From an uncultured Lachnospiraceae bacterium (lineage in GTDB: Bacteria; Bacillota; Clostridia; Lachnospirales; Lachnospiraceae), in NCBI GenBank assembly GCA_902761585.1, contig CACWKX010000012.1, forward strand, positions 90,758-154,757: a stretch of DNA of 64,000 bases. The letters are read 5' to 3'. Every line of letters starts with the position of its first letter. Within the stretch, counting starts at the first letter, position 1. Positions 51,563 through 59,904 of the stretch are shown in pieces. The translations under genes and the position numbers were made by a program. The notes under the pieces are model-generated. The model searched no databases. It was not told the origin of the DNA and was given only the letters and a program-made list of their open reading frames with translations.

Positions 51563-53056
51563 ATGGGGAAGCCTACGGGATTTCTGGAATATGACAGGGT
51601 CGATCCGGTTTCGGAGGACCCGAAGGAACGCATCAAAAACTGGAATGAGTTCCATGAACATCTCTCTCTCGAGGAGCAGAAGAAGCAGGGGGCCAGATGC
51701 ATGGACTGCGGTGTTCCGTTCTGCCAGTCGGGCATGATGCTCGCTGGCATGACGAGCGGCTGCCCGCTGCATAATCTGTGCCCGGAGTGGAATGATCTGG
51801 TCTATCACGGAAACTGGAAGGAGGCATACAGCCGCCTGCACAAGACTAACAACTTCCCGGAATTTACCTCAAGGGTTTGTCCGGCGCTCTGCGAGAAGGC
51901 CTGCACCTGCAGTGTGCACGGGGATGCTGTCGCAACGCGGGAAAATGAGTATGCGATCATTGAGTATGCCTATGAGCATGGATACGCCGCTGCGAAGCCG
52001 CCGAAGGTGCGTACAGGGAAGAAGGTGGCGATCATCGGCTCCGGCCCGTCCGGACTTGCCTGTGCGGATATGCTGAATCACAGAGGTCATCAGGTGACGG
52101 TGTATGAGCGCGATGACCGCATCGGGGGCCTTCTGATGTACGGGATCCCGAACATGAAGCTGGAGAAGCAGATCGTAGACCGCAAGGTCAGCATCATGAA
52201 GGAGGAGGGCGTCACCTTCCTGACCGGTATGGATGTCGGGAAGGATGTCAAGCCGAAGGCCCTTCTGAAGGAGTACGATGCCGTCGTGCTTGCCTGCGGG
52301 GCGAAGCAGGCAAGAGACCTGAAGGGACCCGGACGCGATGCAAAGGGAATCTATTTTGCGGTCGATTTCCTTGCAAGGAATACGAAAAGCCTGCTCGATT
52401 CCCATTTCCAGGATGGAAAGTATGTCGAGACGAAGGGGAAGAACGTTGTGATTGTCGGCGGAGGCGATACGGGAAATGACTGCACCGGTACCGCGATCCG
52501 CCATGGCTGCAAGTCCGTGACGGCCATTGAGATGATGCCGAAGGCACCGGACGAGCGCGCGGCGGACAATCCGTGGCCGGAGTGGCCGAAAGTCAGCAAG
52601 ACCGACTACGGCCAGGAGGAGGCAATCGCGCTGTTTGGGCATGACCCGAGGATCTATGAGACGACGATCAAGGAATTCCTCAAGGACAAGGATGGAAATC
52701 TGCGCGCGGTGAAGACGGTCGGACTCAGATTCGAGAAGGATCCGCAGACCGGCAGACGGAAGATGACAGAGGTGCCAGGCAGCGAGAAGGAGCTGCCGTG
52801 TGAGGTGCTTGTAATCGCGGCAGGATTCCTCGGGCCGGAGAAGTATGTGACAGATGCGTTTGGCGTCGAGACGACAGAACGCTCCAATGTGAAGACGGCA
52901 GAAGGCGGCTATCAGACCTCTGTGGAGAAGGTCTTCAGCTGCGGTGATATGCATACCGGTCAGTCCCTTGTCGTCAAAGCCATCCGCCAGGGGCGCGAGT
53001 GCGCCGAGGCCGTGGACAAGAGCCTGATGGGCTATACGAACATCAGAGTACAGTGA
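51563..53056 (+). CDS. gltD: Glutamate synthase small subunit (NADPH-type)
   Basis: 497 residues. Supplies electrons to GltB. N-terminal 4Fe-4S region: RCMDCGVPFC, GCPLHNLCPEW, CPALCEKACTCS. FAD-binding VAIIGSGPSGLACADML (about 154-170), then the NAD(P)H-binding VVIVGGGDTGNDCTGTA (about 299-315), and a final FAD motif FSCGDMHTGQSLVVKA. Spacing of 202 bases from gltB is long; it contains a GC-rich inverted repeat but no terminator with T-run. AAAGGACAGGAAG serves as RBS. Confidence 0.95.
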   Translation: MGKPTGFLEYDRVDPVSEDPKERIKNWNEFHEHLSLEEQKKQGARCMDCGVPFCQSGMMLAGMTSGCPLHNLCPEWNDLVYHGNWKEAYSRLHKTNNFPEFTSRVCPALCEKACTCSVHGDAVATRENEYAIIEYAYEHGYAAAKPPKVRTGKKVAIIGSGPSGLACADMLNHRGHQVTVYERDDRIGGLLMYGIPNMKLEKQIVDRKVSIMKEEGVTFLTGMDVGKDVKPKALLKEYDAVVLACGAKQARDLKGPGRDAKGIYFAVDFLARNTKSLLDSHFQDGKYVETKGKNVVIVGGGDTGNDCTGTAIRHGCKSVTAIEMMPKAPDERAADNPWPEWPKVSKTDYGQEEAIALFGHDPRIYETTIKEFLKDKDGNLRAVKTVGLRFEKDPQTGRRKMTEVPGSEKELPCEVLVIAAGFLGPEKYVTDAFGVETTERSNVKTAEGGYQTSVEKVFSCGDMHTGQSLVVKAIRQGRECAEAVDKSLMGYTNIRVQ

Positions 53057-53129
53057 TCGCTGCGCCGTTTGAGCAGAGACAGCTGCCTTTGCAGCGTGAG
53101 TGATTGACCGGAATATATACATGAATTCA

Positions 53130-53173
53130 GCCGCCGAAGGACCTGGGCAACCGGGCTTTCGGCGGCGTTTTTT
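53130..53173 (+). terminator. Intrinsic terminator of gltBD
   Basis: GCCGCCGAA (53130-53138) pairs with TTCGGCGGC (53158-53166), followed by GTTTTTTAA. Confidence 0.9.
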
Positions 53174-53180
53174 AAGGCAT

Positions 53181-54506
53181 TTACCGTTCTTTTATGACCT
53201 GAAAGATCAGGAACTTCAAATAATAGGATTCATCATCGCCCCAGAGAATCGGGTGATCAGGTGCCTGCGTGCGGAACTCGACCTGGCGGAGCCTGCGGCG
53301 GGCGCCGTGGGCGGCCTCTTTCAAGGTCTTGCGGAACAGGTCCTCCTCCATGAAATGAGAGCAGGAGCAGGTCGCGAGGAACCCGCCGTCTTTTACAAGC
53401 CGCATTCCGCGGAGGTTGATCTCGCGGTAGCCCTTGACGGCATTCTTTGTGACCTGCCGGGACTTTGTGAAGGCGGGCGGGTCGAGAATGACAATATCGT
53501 ACTGCCTGCCTGCCGCCTCAAGCTTTGGGAGAAGATCAAAGACATCCGCGGTCAGATAGCAGAGCCCTGTCTGAGCGCTCTGATCGGATGGAACACAGTC
53601 TTCCATCTGCAGCAGGCGAGGGGACAAGCCGTTGAGCCGGGCGTTGCCCATCGCCTGATGGATGGCAAGGTCGGAGGCATCCACAGACAGAACACTCCCG
53701 GCGCCCGCCAAGGCGCAGTTCAGTCCGAATGAGCCGGTGTGCGTAAAGCAGTCCAGCACAGACGGAGTCTGAAGCCGCCGGACGATTCCGGCGACGGCCG
53801 CACGGTTGTTCTTCTGATCCAGGAAGAAGCCGGTCTTCTGTCCGTCCTTTACGTCGACCAGATACCGGACGCCATTCTCAACGATCGGCACATTCGTGTC
53901 GAACTCCGGTCCGATAAACCCTTTTGTGCGAGGAAGCCCCTCCAGCTGACGTACCTTGGCGTCGCTTCTTTCGTAGATGCCTCGGATCCGGATACCGTCT
54001 TCGGCCATTGCATCCGCGAGCATGTTCAGGATCATCACTTTGTAAGGCTCCGTCCCGAGCGCGAGGGACTCCACGACAAGCACATCCCCGAACTTATCCA
54101 CCGTGAGACCCGGCAGAAAATCCGCCTCCCCGAACAGAACCCGGCATGAATCCGTATCCATGACGGCCTTGCGGTACGCCCAGGCATCACGGACACGCTG
54201 CCTCAGAAAAGCGGGGGTGATTCCATTTTTTTCATATCTTGAGAGCATCCGGACGCGGATTCTGGATGCCGTGTTGATGAAGCCGTACCCGAGCGGGAAA
54301 CCGTCGAAATCCAGAATCTTCAGGATCGCTCCGTTGTCGAAGGAACCTTCTGTACGGTCGACCTCGTTGTCGTAGATCCATCCGCCGCCAGACTTAAGGC
54401 TGCGGCCGGCGCCTTTCTTCAGATACAGGCAGGCAGAAGATGCCAGGTTCTCATCCTCCTCCGGGAAGTTCTGTGTTTCAAACCATTCGCTCAGTGTCAT
54501 ATCCAT
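53181..54506 (-). CDS. Class I SAM-dependent rRNA methyltransferase (RlmI-like)
   Basis: 441 residues from ATG 54506. N-terminal PUA domain (KKGAGRSLKSGGGWIYDNEV to LGYGFINTASRIRVRML) then a Rossmann methyltransferase: GFFLDQKNNRAAV, VLDCFTHTGSFGLNCALAGA (SAM loop), VDASDLAIHQAMGNARLNG, and IVILDPPAFTKSR (NPPY-like catalytic motif). Belongs to the RlmI/RlmL-related 5-methylcytidine methyltransferases of 23S rRNA; the target base is not certain for this clade. The RBS is GGAAAG 5 bases before the ATG. Confidence 0.88.
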   Translation of the reverse strand: MDMTLSEWFETQNFPEEDENLASSACLYLKKGAGRSLKSGGGWIYDNEVDRTEGSFDNGAILKILDFDGFPLGYGFINTASRIRVRMLSRYEKNGITPAFLRQRVRDAWAYRKAVMDTDSCRVLFGEADFLPGLTVDKFGDVLVVESLALGTEPYKVMILNMLADAMAEDGIRIRGIYERSDAKVRQLEGLPRTKGFIGPEFDTNVPIVENGVRYLVDVKDGQKTGFFLDQKNNRAAVAGIVRRLQTPSVLDCFTHTGSFGLNCALAGAGSVLSVDASDLAIHQAMGNARLNGLSPRLLQMEDCVPSDQSAQTGLCYLTADVFDLLPKLEAAGRQYDIVILDPPAFTKSRQVTKNAVKGYREINLRGMRLVKDGGFLATCSCSHFMEEDLFRKTLKEAAHGARRRLRQVEFRTQAPDHPILWGDDESYYLKFLIFQVIKER

Positions 54507-54575
54507 TCTCTCTTTCCGGAATAACTGTGAATGCAGACTGTGCTGCGGGATTTCCTTGTGCTGTAATGATATGCG

Positions 54576-54633
54576 TGTCAATAAGTCCTGCCACCACTCG
54601 CATGCAGGCAGGCGTGGTGGCGGACTTTTGACA
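54576..54633. other. Long stem-loop (about 20 bp, two bulges)
   Basis: Left arm 54576-54597 begins TGTCAATAAGTCC, right arm 54614-54633 ends GGACTTTTGACA; they pair over 20 positions with two single-base bulges. The 16-base loop holds CATGCAGGCAGG. It could lie in the 5' leader of the methyltransferase mRNA. Confidence 0.6.
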
Positions 54634-54675
54634 CTGTCATCATATTATAACTGAAATGAAGCGAAAGGGCACTGC

Positions 54676-54708
54676 CCGATATAGATATCATCTATATCGG
54701 GGTACAAT
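54676..54708 (+). promoter_or_regulatory. metY promoter region with 11-bp palindrome over the -35
   Basis: CCGATATAGAT-ATC-ATCTATATCGG (54676-54700) is a perfect inverted repeat. TACAAT at 54703-54708 is a likely -10, so the palindrome covers spacer and -35. An operator for repression of sulfur-amino-acid synthesis is a reasonable reading. Confidence 0.6.
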
Positions 54709-54829
54709 AATCGGATATTAGACAGCAAAGGGGCGTTCGGCGTACAATATCGAGAAGACTTGATTACAGACAGCAGATAATGACACGGGAAGACCAACCG
54801 ATCCTCCTGTGTCTGGAAGGAGAACAGAG

Positions 54830-56134
54830 ATGGCATTCACGGCAGACCGGGATCAGACACTTGGCTTTACGACGAGACAGCTCCACGCAGGCTACAATCC
54901 GGACGAGGATACTTATGGGTCAAAGGCAGTTCCAATCTACCAGAGCGCCTGTTATTCCCTGAAAGATATTGACAACTGTATCGACGTATTCAAGTTCGCA
55001 AAGGAGGGGCAGAGCTACTCCAGATTCGAGAATCCGACGAATGACGTTCTGGAACGCCGTATTGCCTCCCTGGAGGGGGGCGCACGGGCGGTTTCCTTCG
55101 GGAGCGGCATGGCTGCCATCACGAATACGATCCTGAATCTCTGCCGGGCGGGCGACAACATTGTCCTGGTCAAGACGATCTATGGCGGGACAACGAGCCT
55201 TCTGACCGGTATTCTTCCGCAGTATGGCATCACCGGGAAGTTTGTGAGCAACCCGGATGACCCGGAGGCATTCAGGGCACAGATCGACGAGCACACAAAG
55301 GCAATCTATGTGGAGTGTCTGGGCAACCCGCTGATCAATGTACCGGACTTCGAAGCGCTCTCGGCGGTCGCACATGATGCCGGGATTCCGCTTGTCATCG
55401 ACAATACCTTCGCGACACCCTATCTGTTTCGGCCGTTTGAGCATGGGGCGGATATCGTCGTGTACTCAGCGACGAAGTATCTCTGCGGGCACGGTACGAC
55501 GATCGGCGGGCTGGTCGTCGAGAGGGGCGGATTCCTGTGGCTGAACGGGAAATTCCCGCAGTTTGAGGCGTTCAATCAGAAGTACAGAGACTGGGTCGGC
55601 GCTGAGAAGATGGACCGGGAGATGTTCTCCCAGAGACTTCGCCAGGTGTATCTGTGTGATGTCGGTGCGAATCTCAGTCCGGTCAGCGCGTGGCTGATCC
55701 TGCAGGGGATCGAGACACTGTCGCTCCGGATGCGGGAGCACTGCAAAAACGCGCAGGCAGTCGCGGAGTTCCTGGAGCAGCATCCGGCTGTCCGCTCCGT
55801 CTCCTATCCGGGGTTGAAGTCTTCCAGATATCATGCGCTCGCACAGAAGTATTTCCCTCTTGGCTGCAGCGGCATGATGATGTTCCGGGTCAATGGGAGC
55901 CAGGCGGATGCTGCCTCTCTGCTTGAGAAGGTGCATCTGTTCGGCTTCATGGTCAACGTTGGCGATGCCAAGTCCCTGATCACTCATCCGGCAACATCCA
56001 CTCATTTCGGCCAGCCGAAGGAGGTGCTGGAAGGCGCAGGAATCTATCCGGATTCCATCCGCCTGTCCATCGGCATCGAGGACAAGGAGGATCTGATCGC
56101 GGATCTGAAACAGGCGCTGGATACACTTGTCTGA
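54830..56134 (+). CDS. metY: O-acetylhomoserine aminocarboxypropyltransferase (sulfhydrylase)
   Basis: 434 residues from ATG 54830 (AAGGAG 8 bases upstream). Cys/Met-metabolism PLP enzyme. Motifs: GFTTRQLHAGYNPDEDTYGS, SYSRFENPTNDVLERRIASL, VSFGSGMAAITNTIL, DNTFATPYLFRPFEHGADIV, and the PLP Lys in VVYSATKYLCGHGT (about 209). The long form with insertion FEAFNQKYRDWVGAEK is typical of O-acetylhomoserine sulfhydrylase over cystathionine gamma-synthase. Makes homocysteine from sulfide. Confidence 0.9.
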   Translation: MAFTADRDQTLGFTTRQLHAGYNPDEDTYGSKAVPIYQSACYSLKDIDNCIDVFKFAKEGQSYSRFENPTNDVLERRIASLEGGARAVSFGSGMAAITNTILNLCRAGDNIVLVKTIYGGTTSLLTGILPQYGITGKFVSNPDDPEAFRAQIDEHTKAIYVECLGNPLINVPDFEALSAVAHDAGIPLVIDNTFATPYLFRPFEHGADIVVYSATKYLCGHGTTIGGLVVERGGFLWLNGKFPQFEAFNQKYRDWVGAEKMDREMFSQRLRQVYLCDVGANLSPVSAWLILQGIETLSLRMREHCKNAQAVAEFLEQHPAVRSVSYPGLKSSRYHALAQKYFPLGCSGMMMFRVNGSQADAASLLEKVHLFGFMVNVGDAKSLITHPATSTHFGQPKEVLEGAGIYPDSIRLSIGIEDKEDLIADLKQALDTLV

Positions 56135-56187
56135 CGGCACTTTTGAAACCGGCCGGATTTTCAATGTGCAATGGGAGGCAGATTATC

Positions 56188-57123
56188 ATGACAGAGCTTT
56201 CGATTCCCTCTACCGATCAGAAGAACAAGCTGCATGTGGAAGTCTGGGAGCCGGAGGGGGAGATCCGTGCGATTCTGCAGATTTCGCATGGGATGGTCGA
56301 GTATGTCGAACGTTTTCAGAACTTTGCGCTCTGGCTGAATCAGTATGGAATTCTGGTAATCGGAAATGATCATCTGGGTCACGGGAAGACGGCGGCAGGC
56401 GATGCGGACCTGGGTTATATCGGGGCGGGAAAAAGCAAAACGCTGGTAGATGATCAGTATGAGGTTACCAAGTATGCAAAGAAAACATACAGAGATGTAC
56501 CGCTTTTTCTGTTCGGACACAGCATGGGCTCTTTCCTGGCAAGGAGATACCTGATGGAATATGGCGGCGAACTCGATGGCGCAATTCTTTCAGGGACAGG
56601 CTATACGCCGGGACCTGTTCTGGGTGCCGCGGGCCTGATCGCCGGCTGGCTGAGGCTGACGCACGGAGAGCGCTACCGCTCCGCATTTCTGAAACAGCTT
56701 TCCTTCAAGGGATATCTGGATCGTATTCAGAACCCGCGTACGGCGAATGACTGGCTGACCTGTGATCCGGCGATTGTCGATCGATACAATGCCGATCGGT
56801 TCTGCACCTATACGTTCACGGTAAATGGATATCAGACTTTGTTTGATGTCATCCGGTACATTCAGGACCCGAGGCATGTCGGAGGGATCCCAAAGGACAT
56901 CCCGATTCTGTTCATATCCGGGGAAGAAGACCCGGTGGGTTCATATGGACAAGGAGTGAAGAAGGTCTTCGAAAGCTATCGCGCTGCCGGAATCAAGGAC
57001 GTGGATATACACTTGTATCCGGGAAAACGACATGAGCTGACCAATGAAATCGGCAAAGAGGAAGTGTACGAGGATATCAGGAACTGGATAGGCCGGCATC
57101 TGACCGGGAAGGGACCGGTGTAG
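56188..57123 (+). CDS. Alpha/beta hydrolase (lysophospholipase/monoglyceride lipase-like)
   Basis: 311 residues from ATG 56188, GGGAGG 9 bases upstream. Nucleophile elbow LFGHSMGSFLARRYL (Ser about 111), oxyanion ISHGMVEYVERFQNFA, Asp in FISGEEDPVGSYG and His in YPGKRHELTNEI complete the triad. Related to the hydrolase at 36419 but only distantly. The nearby GDPD enzyme and FakA-C-like protein suggest lipid turnover (inference). Confidence 0.88.
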   Translation: MTELSIPSTDQKNKLHVEVWEPEGEIRAILQISHGMVEYVERFQNFALWLNQYGILVIGNDHLGHGKTAAGDADLGYIGAGKSKTLVDDQYEVTKYAKKTYRDVPLFLFGHSMGSFLARRYLMEYGGELDGAILSGTGYTPGPVLGAAGLIAGWLRLTHGERYRSAFLKQLSFKGYLDRIQNPRTANDWLTCDPAIVDRYNADRFCTYTFTVNGYQTLFDVIRYIQDPRHVGGIPKDIPILFISGEEDPVGSYGQGVKKVFESYRAAGIKDVDIHLYPGKRHELTNEIGKEEVYEDIRNWIGRHLTGKGPV

Positions 57124-57280
57124 CGGACAGCTTCAAAGCCGGAGGAAGCCGGGGCGGCTCGCATTTTCAGTCAGGCGCTGTTTGTTGACAGGGGCGGCTG
57201 TGCCGCCTTAAAATGGCTGAAGAATCAGAAACAACATGCATGTTTGTTCAGTATATCAGGAATGATGAGAGGAGCCGGCT

Positions 57281-57535
57281 ATGCTTCAATACCGCTATGA
57301 TACACAGATGCTGATTGACGGAGAGGATCTGGACGAGGATGAGATCCGGGATTATATCACGGAGCACTTCGATGGGGACTGTCTGCTCGCCGTCGGAGGG
57401 GACGGGGACCCGGTGAAGATTCATTTTCATACGAATGAGCCCTGGAAGCTGCTTGAGTACGGAAGGTCGATTGGTGAGATCTACGACATTGTTGTCGAGG
57501 ATATGGATCGCCAGGCAAGGGGGCTGAAAGGCTGA
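57281..57535 (+). CDS. Stand-alone FakA C-terminal-like domain protein
   Basis: 84 residues. The sequence from GEDLDEDEIRDYITEHFDGD through VKIHFHTNEP to GEIYDIVVEDMDRQ resembles the C-terminal domain of FakA/YloV (DAK2-type fatty acid kinase), where GDSxxVVGDD and VKVHVHTNxP are typical. The kinase and DhaL-like parts are absent. AGGAG lies 6 bases before the ATG. It ends 1 base before the GDPD gene, so the two are coupled. May bind a lipid or interact with FakB. Call rests on motif memory. Confidence 0.65.
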   Translation: MLQYRYDTQMLIDGEDLDEDEIRDYITEHFDGDCLLAVGGDGDPVKIHFHTNEPWKLLEYGRSIGEIYDIVVEDMDRQARGLKG

Positions 57536-57536
57536 A

Positions 57537-58289
57537 ATGGTCAAGGTGTGGGCGCACAGAGGCGCGTCGGGATATGCTCCCGAGAACACGATGGCGGCGT
57601 ATGAGTATGCCGCAGCCCTCGGGGCGGATGGCATCGAGCTGGACGTCCAGTTGTCGGCGGATGGCAGCCTTGTCGTTTGCCATGACGAGACGATCGACCG
57701 GACATCCGACCACAAGGGATATGTGAAGGACTACACCCTTCAGGAGCTTCGGAGCATGTCGTTCGGAAAGCTCCATCCGGGGTACGGGGCAGGGGATGCA
57801 AAGATTCCGCTGCTGGAGGAAGTGCTGGCGTACGTGCACGATGAGACGAGGATGGTGATCAACATCGAGCTGAAGACCGGCGTCTTTTTCTATCCTGGAA
57901 TCGAGGCAGCGGCGGTGCATCTTGTCCACAAGTTTGGGATGGAGGACCGCGTGATCTATTCCTCCTTCAACCATTATTCGATCAGGCGTGTGCAGCAGAT
58001 CGATTCGAAGGCGAAGGTCGGGCTTTTGTATGAGGACGGGTTTATCGATGTGCCGCAGTATGCGGCGGCTCTCCATGTCAATGCCCTTCATCCGTCGGGC
58101 TATTGCCTGCAGTATCCGGGGTACATGGAGGACTGCAGAAGGCTCGGCCTGGACGTCAACGTCTGGACAATCAACCGGGAAGCGGACATGAAAGCCTGCA
58201 TGAAGGCCGGCGTGCATGCTGTCATCACGAATTATCCGGACCGCGCCATCAAAGTGCGCGAGGAACTGAGGGCAGCAGATCCTGTATGA
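57537..58289 (+). CDS. Glycerophosphodiester phosphodiesterase
   Basis: 250 residues, TIM-barrel GDPD. Releases glycerol-3-phosphate from glycerophosphodiesters. Motifs: WAHRGASGYAPENTMAAYEY (His and metal ligands, 5-24), ADGIELDVQLSADG (metal Glu/Asp, 30-43), VVCHDETIDRTSD (catalytic His, 47-59), INIELKTG, and the C-terminal VNVWTINREADMKACMKAGV with HAVITNYPD. No signal peptide, so cytoplasmic. Coupled to the FakA-C-like gene. Confidence 0.93.
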   Translation: MVKVWAHRGASGYAPENTMAAYEYAAALGADGIELDVQLSADGSLVVCHDETIDRTSDHKGYVKDYTLQELRSMSFGKLHPGYGAGDAKIPLLEEVLAYVHDETRMVINIELKTGVFFYPGIEAAAVHLVHKFGMEDRVIYSSFNHYSIRRVQQIDSKAKVGLLYEDGFIDVPQYAAALHVNALHPSGYCLQYPGYMEDCRRLGLDVNVWTINREADMKACMKAGVHAVITNYPDRAIKVREELRAADPV

Positions 58290-58339
58290 CGCAGGATGGC
58301 ATGGAACTGCAGTAAAGATGTGAACACATGAACATACAG

Positions 58340-58376
58340 AAAGAGCTGCAGCCTTTCCGGGCTGCAGCTCTTTCTC
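58340..58376. terminator. Bidirectional terminator hairpin between GDPD and hicB
   Basis: AAAGAGCTGCAGCC (58340-58353) pairs exactly with 58360-58373 around TTTCCG; short T-runs (TCTTTCTC) follow on both strands. Confidence 0.75.
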
Positions 58377-58399
58377 GAAGCGGGAGGGAAGGCTGAAAG

Positions 58400-58678
58400 T
58401 CACTCGTCCCAGCCTTCGGTCATACGGTAGTTGACCAGGATCATCCGGACTTCCTGTCCGGGGGCTGTCTTTACATCCTTCGGGTCGGATGGAGAAGGCA
58501 GCTTCGGGTCTTTCTCCTGAAGCTCCAAGTCAATCCAGCTGTATGCCGCGTCGCGTGCATTCTGGAGCACATCAAATTCATCTGTCCCGTCAACCTCGCA
58601 CATCGCAAGGTCCGGGAAGGAGGCATGCCACCCTCCGTCATCTTTTCTACCGATTACGACCGGATAATAAAATTTCAT
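58400..58678 (-). CDS. HicB-like antitoxin-type protein, orphan
   Basis: 92 residues. The HicB fold is seen: MKFYYPVVIGRKDDGGWHAS, FPDLAMCEVDGTDEFDVLQ, NARDAAYSWIDLELQEKD, PSPSDPKDV. No HicA toxin (small dsRBD-like protein) lies upstream or downstream on this strand. Lacks a clear C-terminal DNA-binding domain. May be a solitary regulator or a remnant. AAAGGAT precedes the ATG. Confidence 0.75.
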   Translation of the reverse strand: MKFYYPVVIGRKDDGGWHASFPDLAMCEVDGTDEFDVLQNARDAAYSWIDLELQEKDPKLPSPSDPKDVKTAPGQEVRMILVNYRMTEGWDE

Positions 58679-58810
58679 GGTAATATCCTTTCTATGCTGC
58701 TGTCACCCTGACATTGTAAAAGGGTTGCCGGAGGGTGTCAACCGTACAGCAGGAGCACATCATAAAAGAAATACTGCAGGGGATATGCTGTGAACATGTG
58801 AAAATTGGGC

Positions 58811-58839
58811 TTGACAGATATCCTGTGTGCAGGTATAGT
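58811..58839 (+). promoter_or_regulatory. Promoter of the trxB-like/trxA operon (TTGACA-17-TATAGT)
   Basis: TTGACA 58811-58816, 17 bases, TATAGT 58834-58839. Predicted start near 58846. Confidence 0.85.
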
Positions 58840-58850
58840 GAAGCCATAAA

Positions 58851-58864
58851 GATTGTACACAATC
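58851..58864. promoter_or_regulatory. Palindrome at the predicted transcription start
   Basis: GATTGT-AC-ACAATC, 6-base arms, about 12 bases after the -10. A plausible repressor operator of the thioredoxin operon. Confidence 0.5.
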
Positions 58865-58950
58865 AAATTGAAGTTGTTTATTCTGCATGCGGCGATTCAT
58901 GGCGGGGATGGCGGCAGCGGAGATGGCGGAAGCAGGGAGGTGAAGCCGTA

Positions 58951-59904
58951 TTGAGATATGATATAGCGATTGTCGGCACAGGTCCGGCAGGAATCTCGGC
59001 TGCCCTGACGGCGAAGAGCCGCAACAAGCGCATTCTGCTGATTGGAAATGCGAAGGGATCCGAGAAGATCGGGAAGACGCATATGATTGTGAATTATCCG
59101 GGAGTGCCAGAGGTGACGGGCCCGGAGTTGAACCGGAGGCTTCTGGATCAGGTGAAGGCTGCGGGTATCCCGATCACAGAGAAAAGGGTGGCAGGCATCT
59201 ATGCGATGGGGGATTATTTCAGCCTGCAGGCAGATCAGGACTTTCTGGAAGCCAGTTCCGTGATTCTGACAACAGGGACCTCCTTCGGGAAGCCGTTCCC
59301 GGGAGAGAATGAAAACCTAGGACGCGGCGTCAGCTACTGCGCAACCTGCGACGCACCGCTCTACAAGGGGAAGGAAGTCATTGTTGTCGGATGGAATCCG
59401 AAGGAGGAGAGCGAGGCGGTTTTTCTCAGTGAGACCTGCTCAAAGGTGACATATCTTCCGATGTACCGGTCAGAGGTGTCGCTTCCGGAAGCAGTCAGGG
59501 TGCTGTGGGCAAAGCCGGTGTCGGTCGAGAAAGCAGGCAGGAGGATGCGGCTTCAGATCGCAGACTCACCCTTCAGACCTGAAGGCGTTCCGCTTGGGGC
59601 CTGTGAAGGGAGTATGCTTCAGGATGGAGAGCTTCCGGATCATCTGGAGGCGGACTGCATCTTCCTTCTACGGGAGAGTGTCGCGCCGGACAAGCTGGTG
59701 CCGGGGCTGGAGCTTTCCGGCAGCCATGTAAAGGTTGACCGCAGCATGGCGACAAACCTGCCGGGGCTGTTTGCGGCCGGGGATCTGACAGGACTTCCCT
59801 ATCAGATTGCAAAGGCGGCAGGGGAAGGTAATGTTGCTGCCATCAGTGCGGCGGCGTATCTGGATCAGAATGCCAGGAAACAGATAAAGGAGGATTTCAT
59901 ATGA
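58951..59904 (+). CDS. Thioredoxin reductase-like flavoprotein lacking NADPH motifs
   Basis: 317 residues from TTG 58951 (GGGAGG about 10 bases upstream). TrxB fold: FAD site IVGTGPAGISAA (7-18), redox-active CATC (Cys130, Cys133) and the second FAD motif GLFAAGDLTGLPYQIAKAAG (about 273-292). The NADPH Rossmann motif, normally GGGxSA, reads GWNPKEESEA (147-156), and the HRRxxxRA motif is absent. That pattern is known for ferredoxin-dependent flavin thioredoxin reductases of Clostridia, so electrons may come from ferredoxin. Overlaps trxA by 4 bases. Confidence 0.85.
   Translation: MRYDIAIVGTGPAGISAALTAKSRNKRILLIGNAKGSEKIGKTHMIVNYPGVPEVTGPELNRRLLDQVKAAGIPITEKRVAGIYAMGDYFSLQADQDFLEASSVILTTGTSFGKPFPGENENLGRGVSYCATCDAPLYKGKEVIVVGWNPKEESEAVFLSETCSKVTYLPMYRSEVSLPEAVRVLWAKPVSVEKAGRRMRLQIADSPFRPEGVPLGACEGSMLQDGELPDHLEADCIFLLRESVAPDKLVPGLELSGSHVKVDRSMATNLPGLFAAGDLTGLPYQIAKAAGEGNVAAISAAAYLDQNARKQIKEDFI

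Larger units (their letters stand above)
54507..54829. other. Structured divergent intergenic region between rlmI-like and metY
   Basis: 323 bases holding a long stem-loop (54576-54633), a palindrome (54676-54700), a -10 (54703) and a near-repeat of the CGGxGTACAATA element at about 54699-54712 and 54738-54750. No SAM riboswitch or T-box pattern is recognised. Confidence 0.6.

Noticed and set aside
54640..54829. SAM riboswitch or T-box upstream of metY
   Set aside because: No S-box core helices, K-turn or T-box sequence were recognised, and the region between the -10 and the ATG is only about 115 bases.
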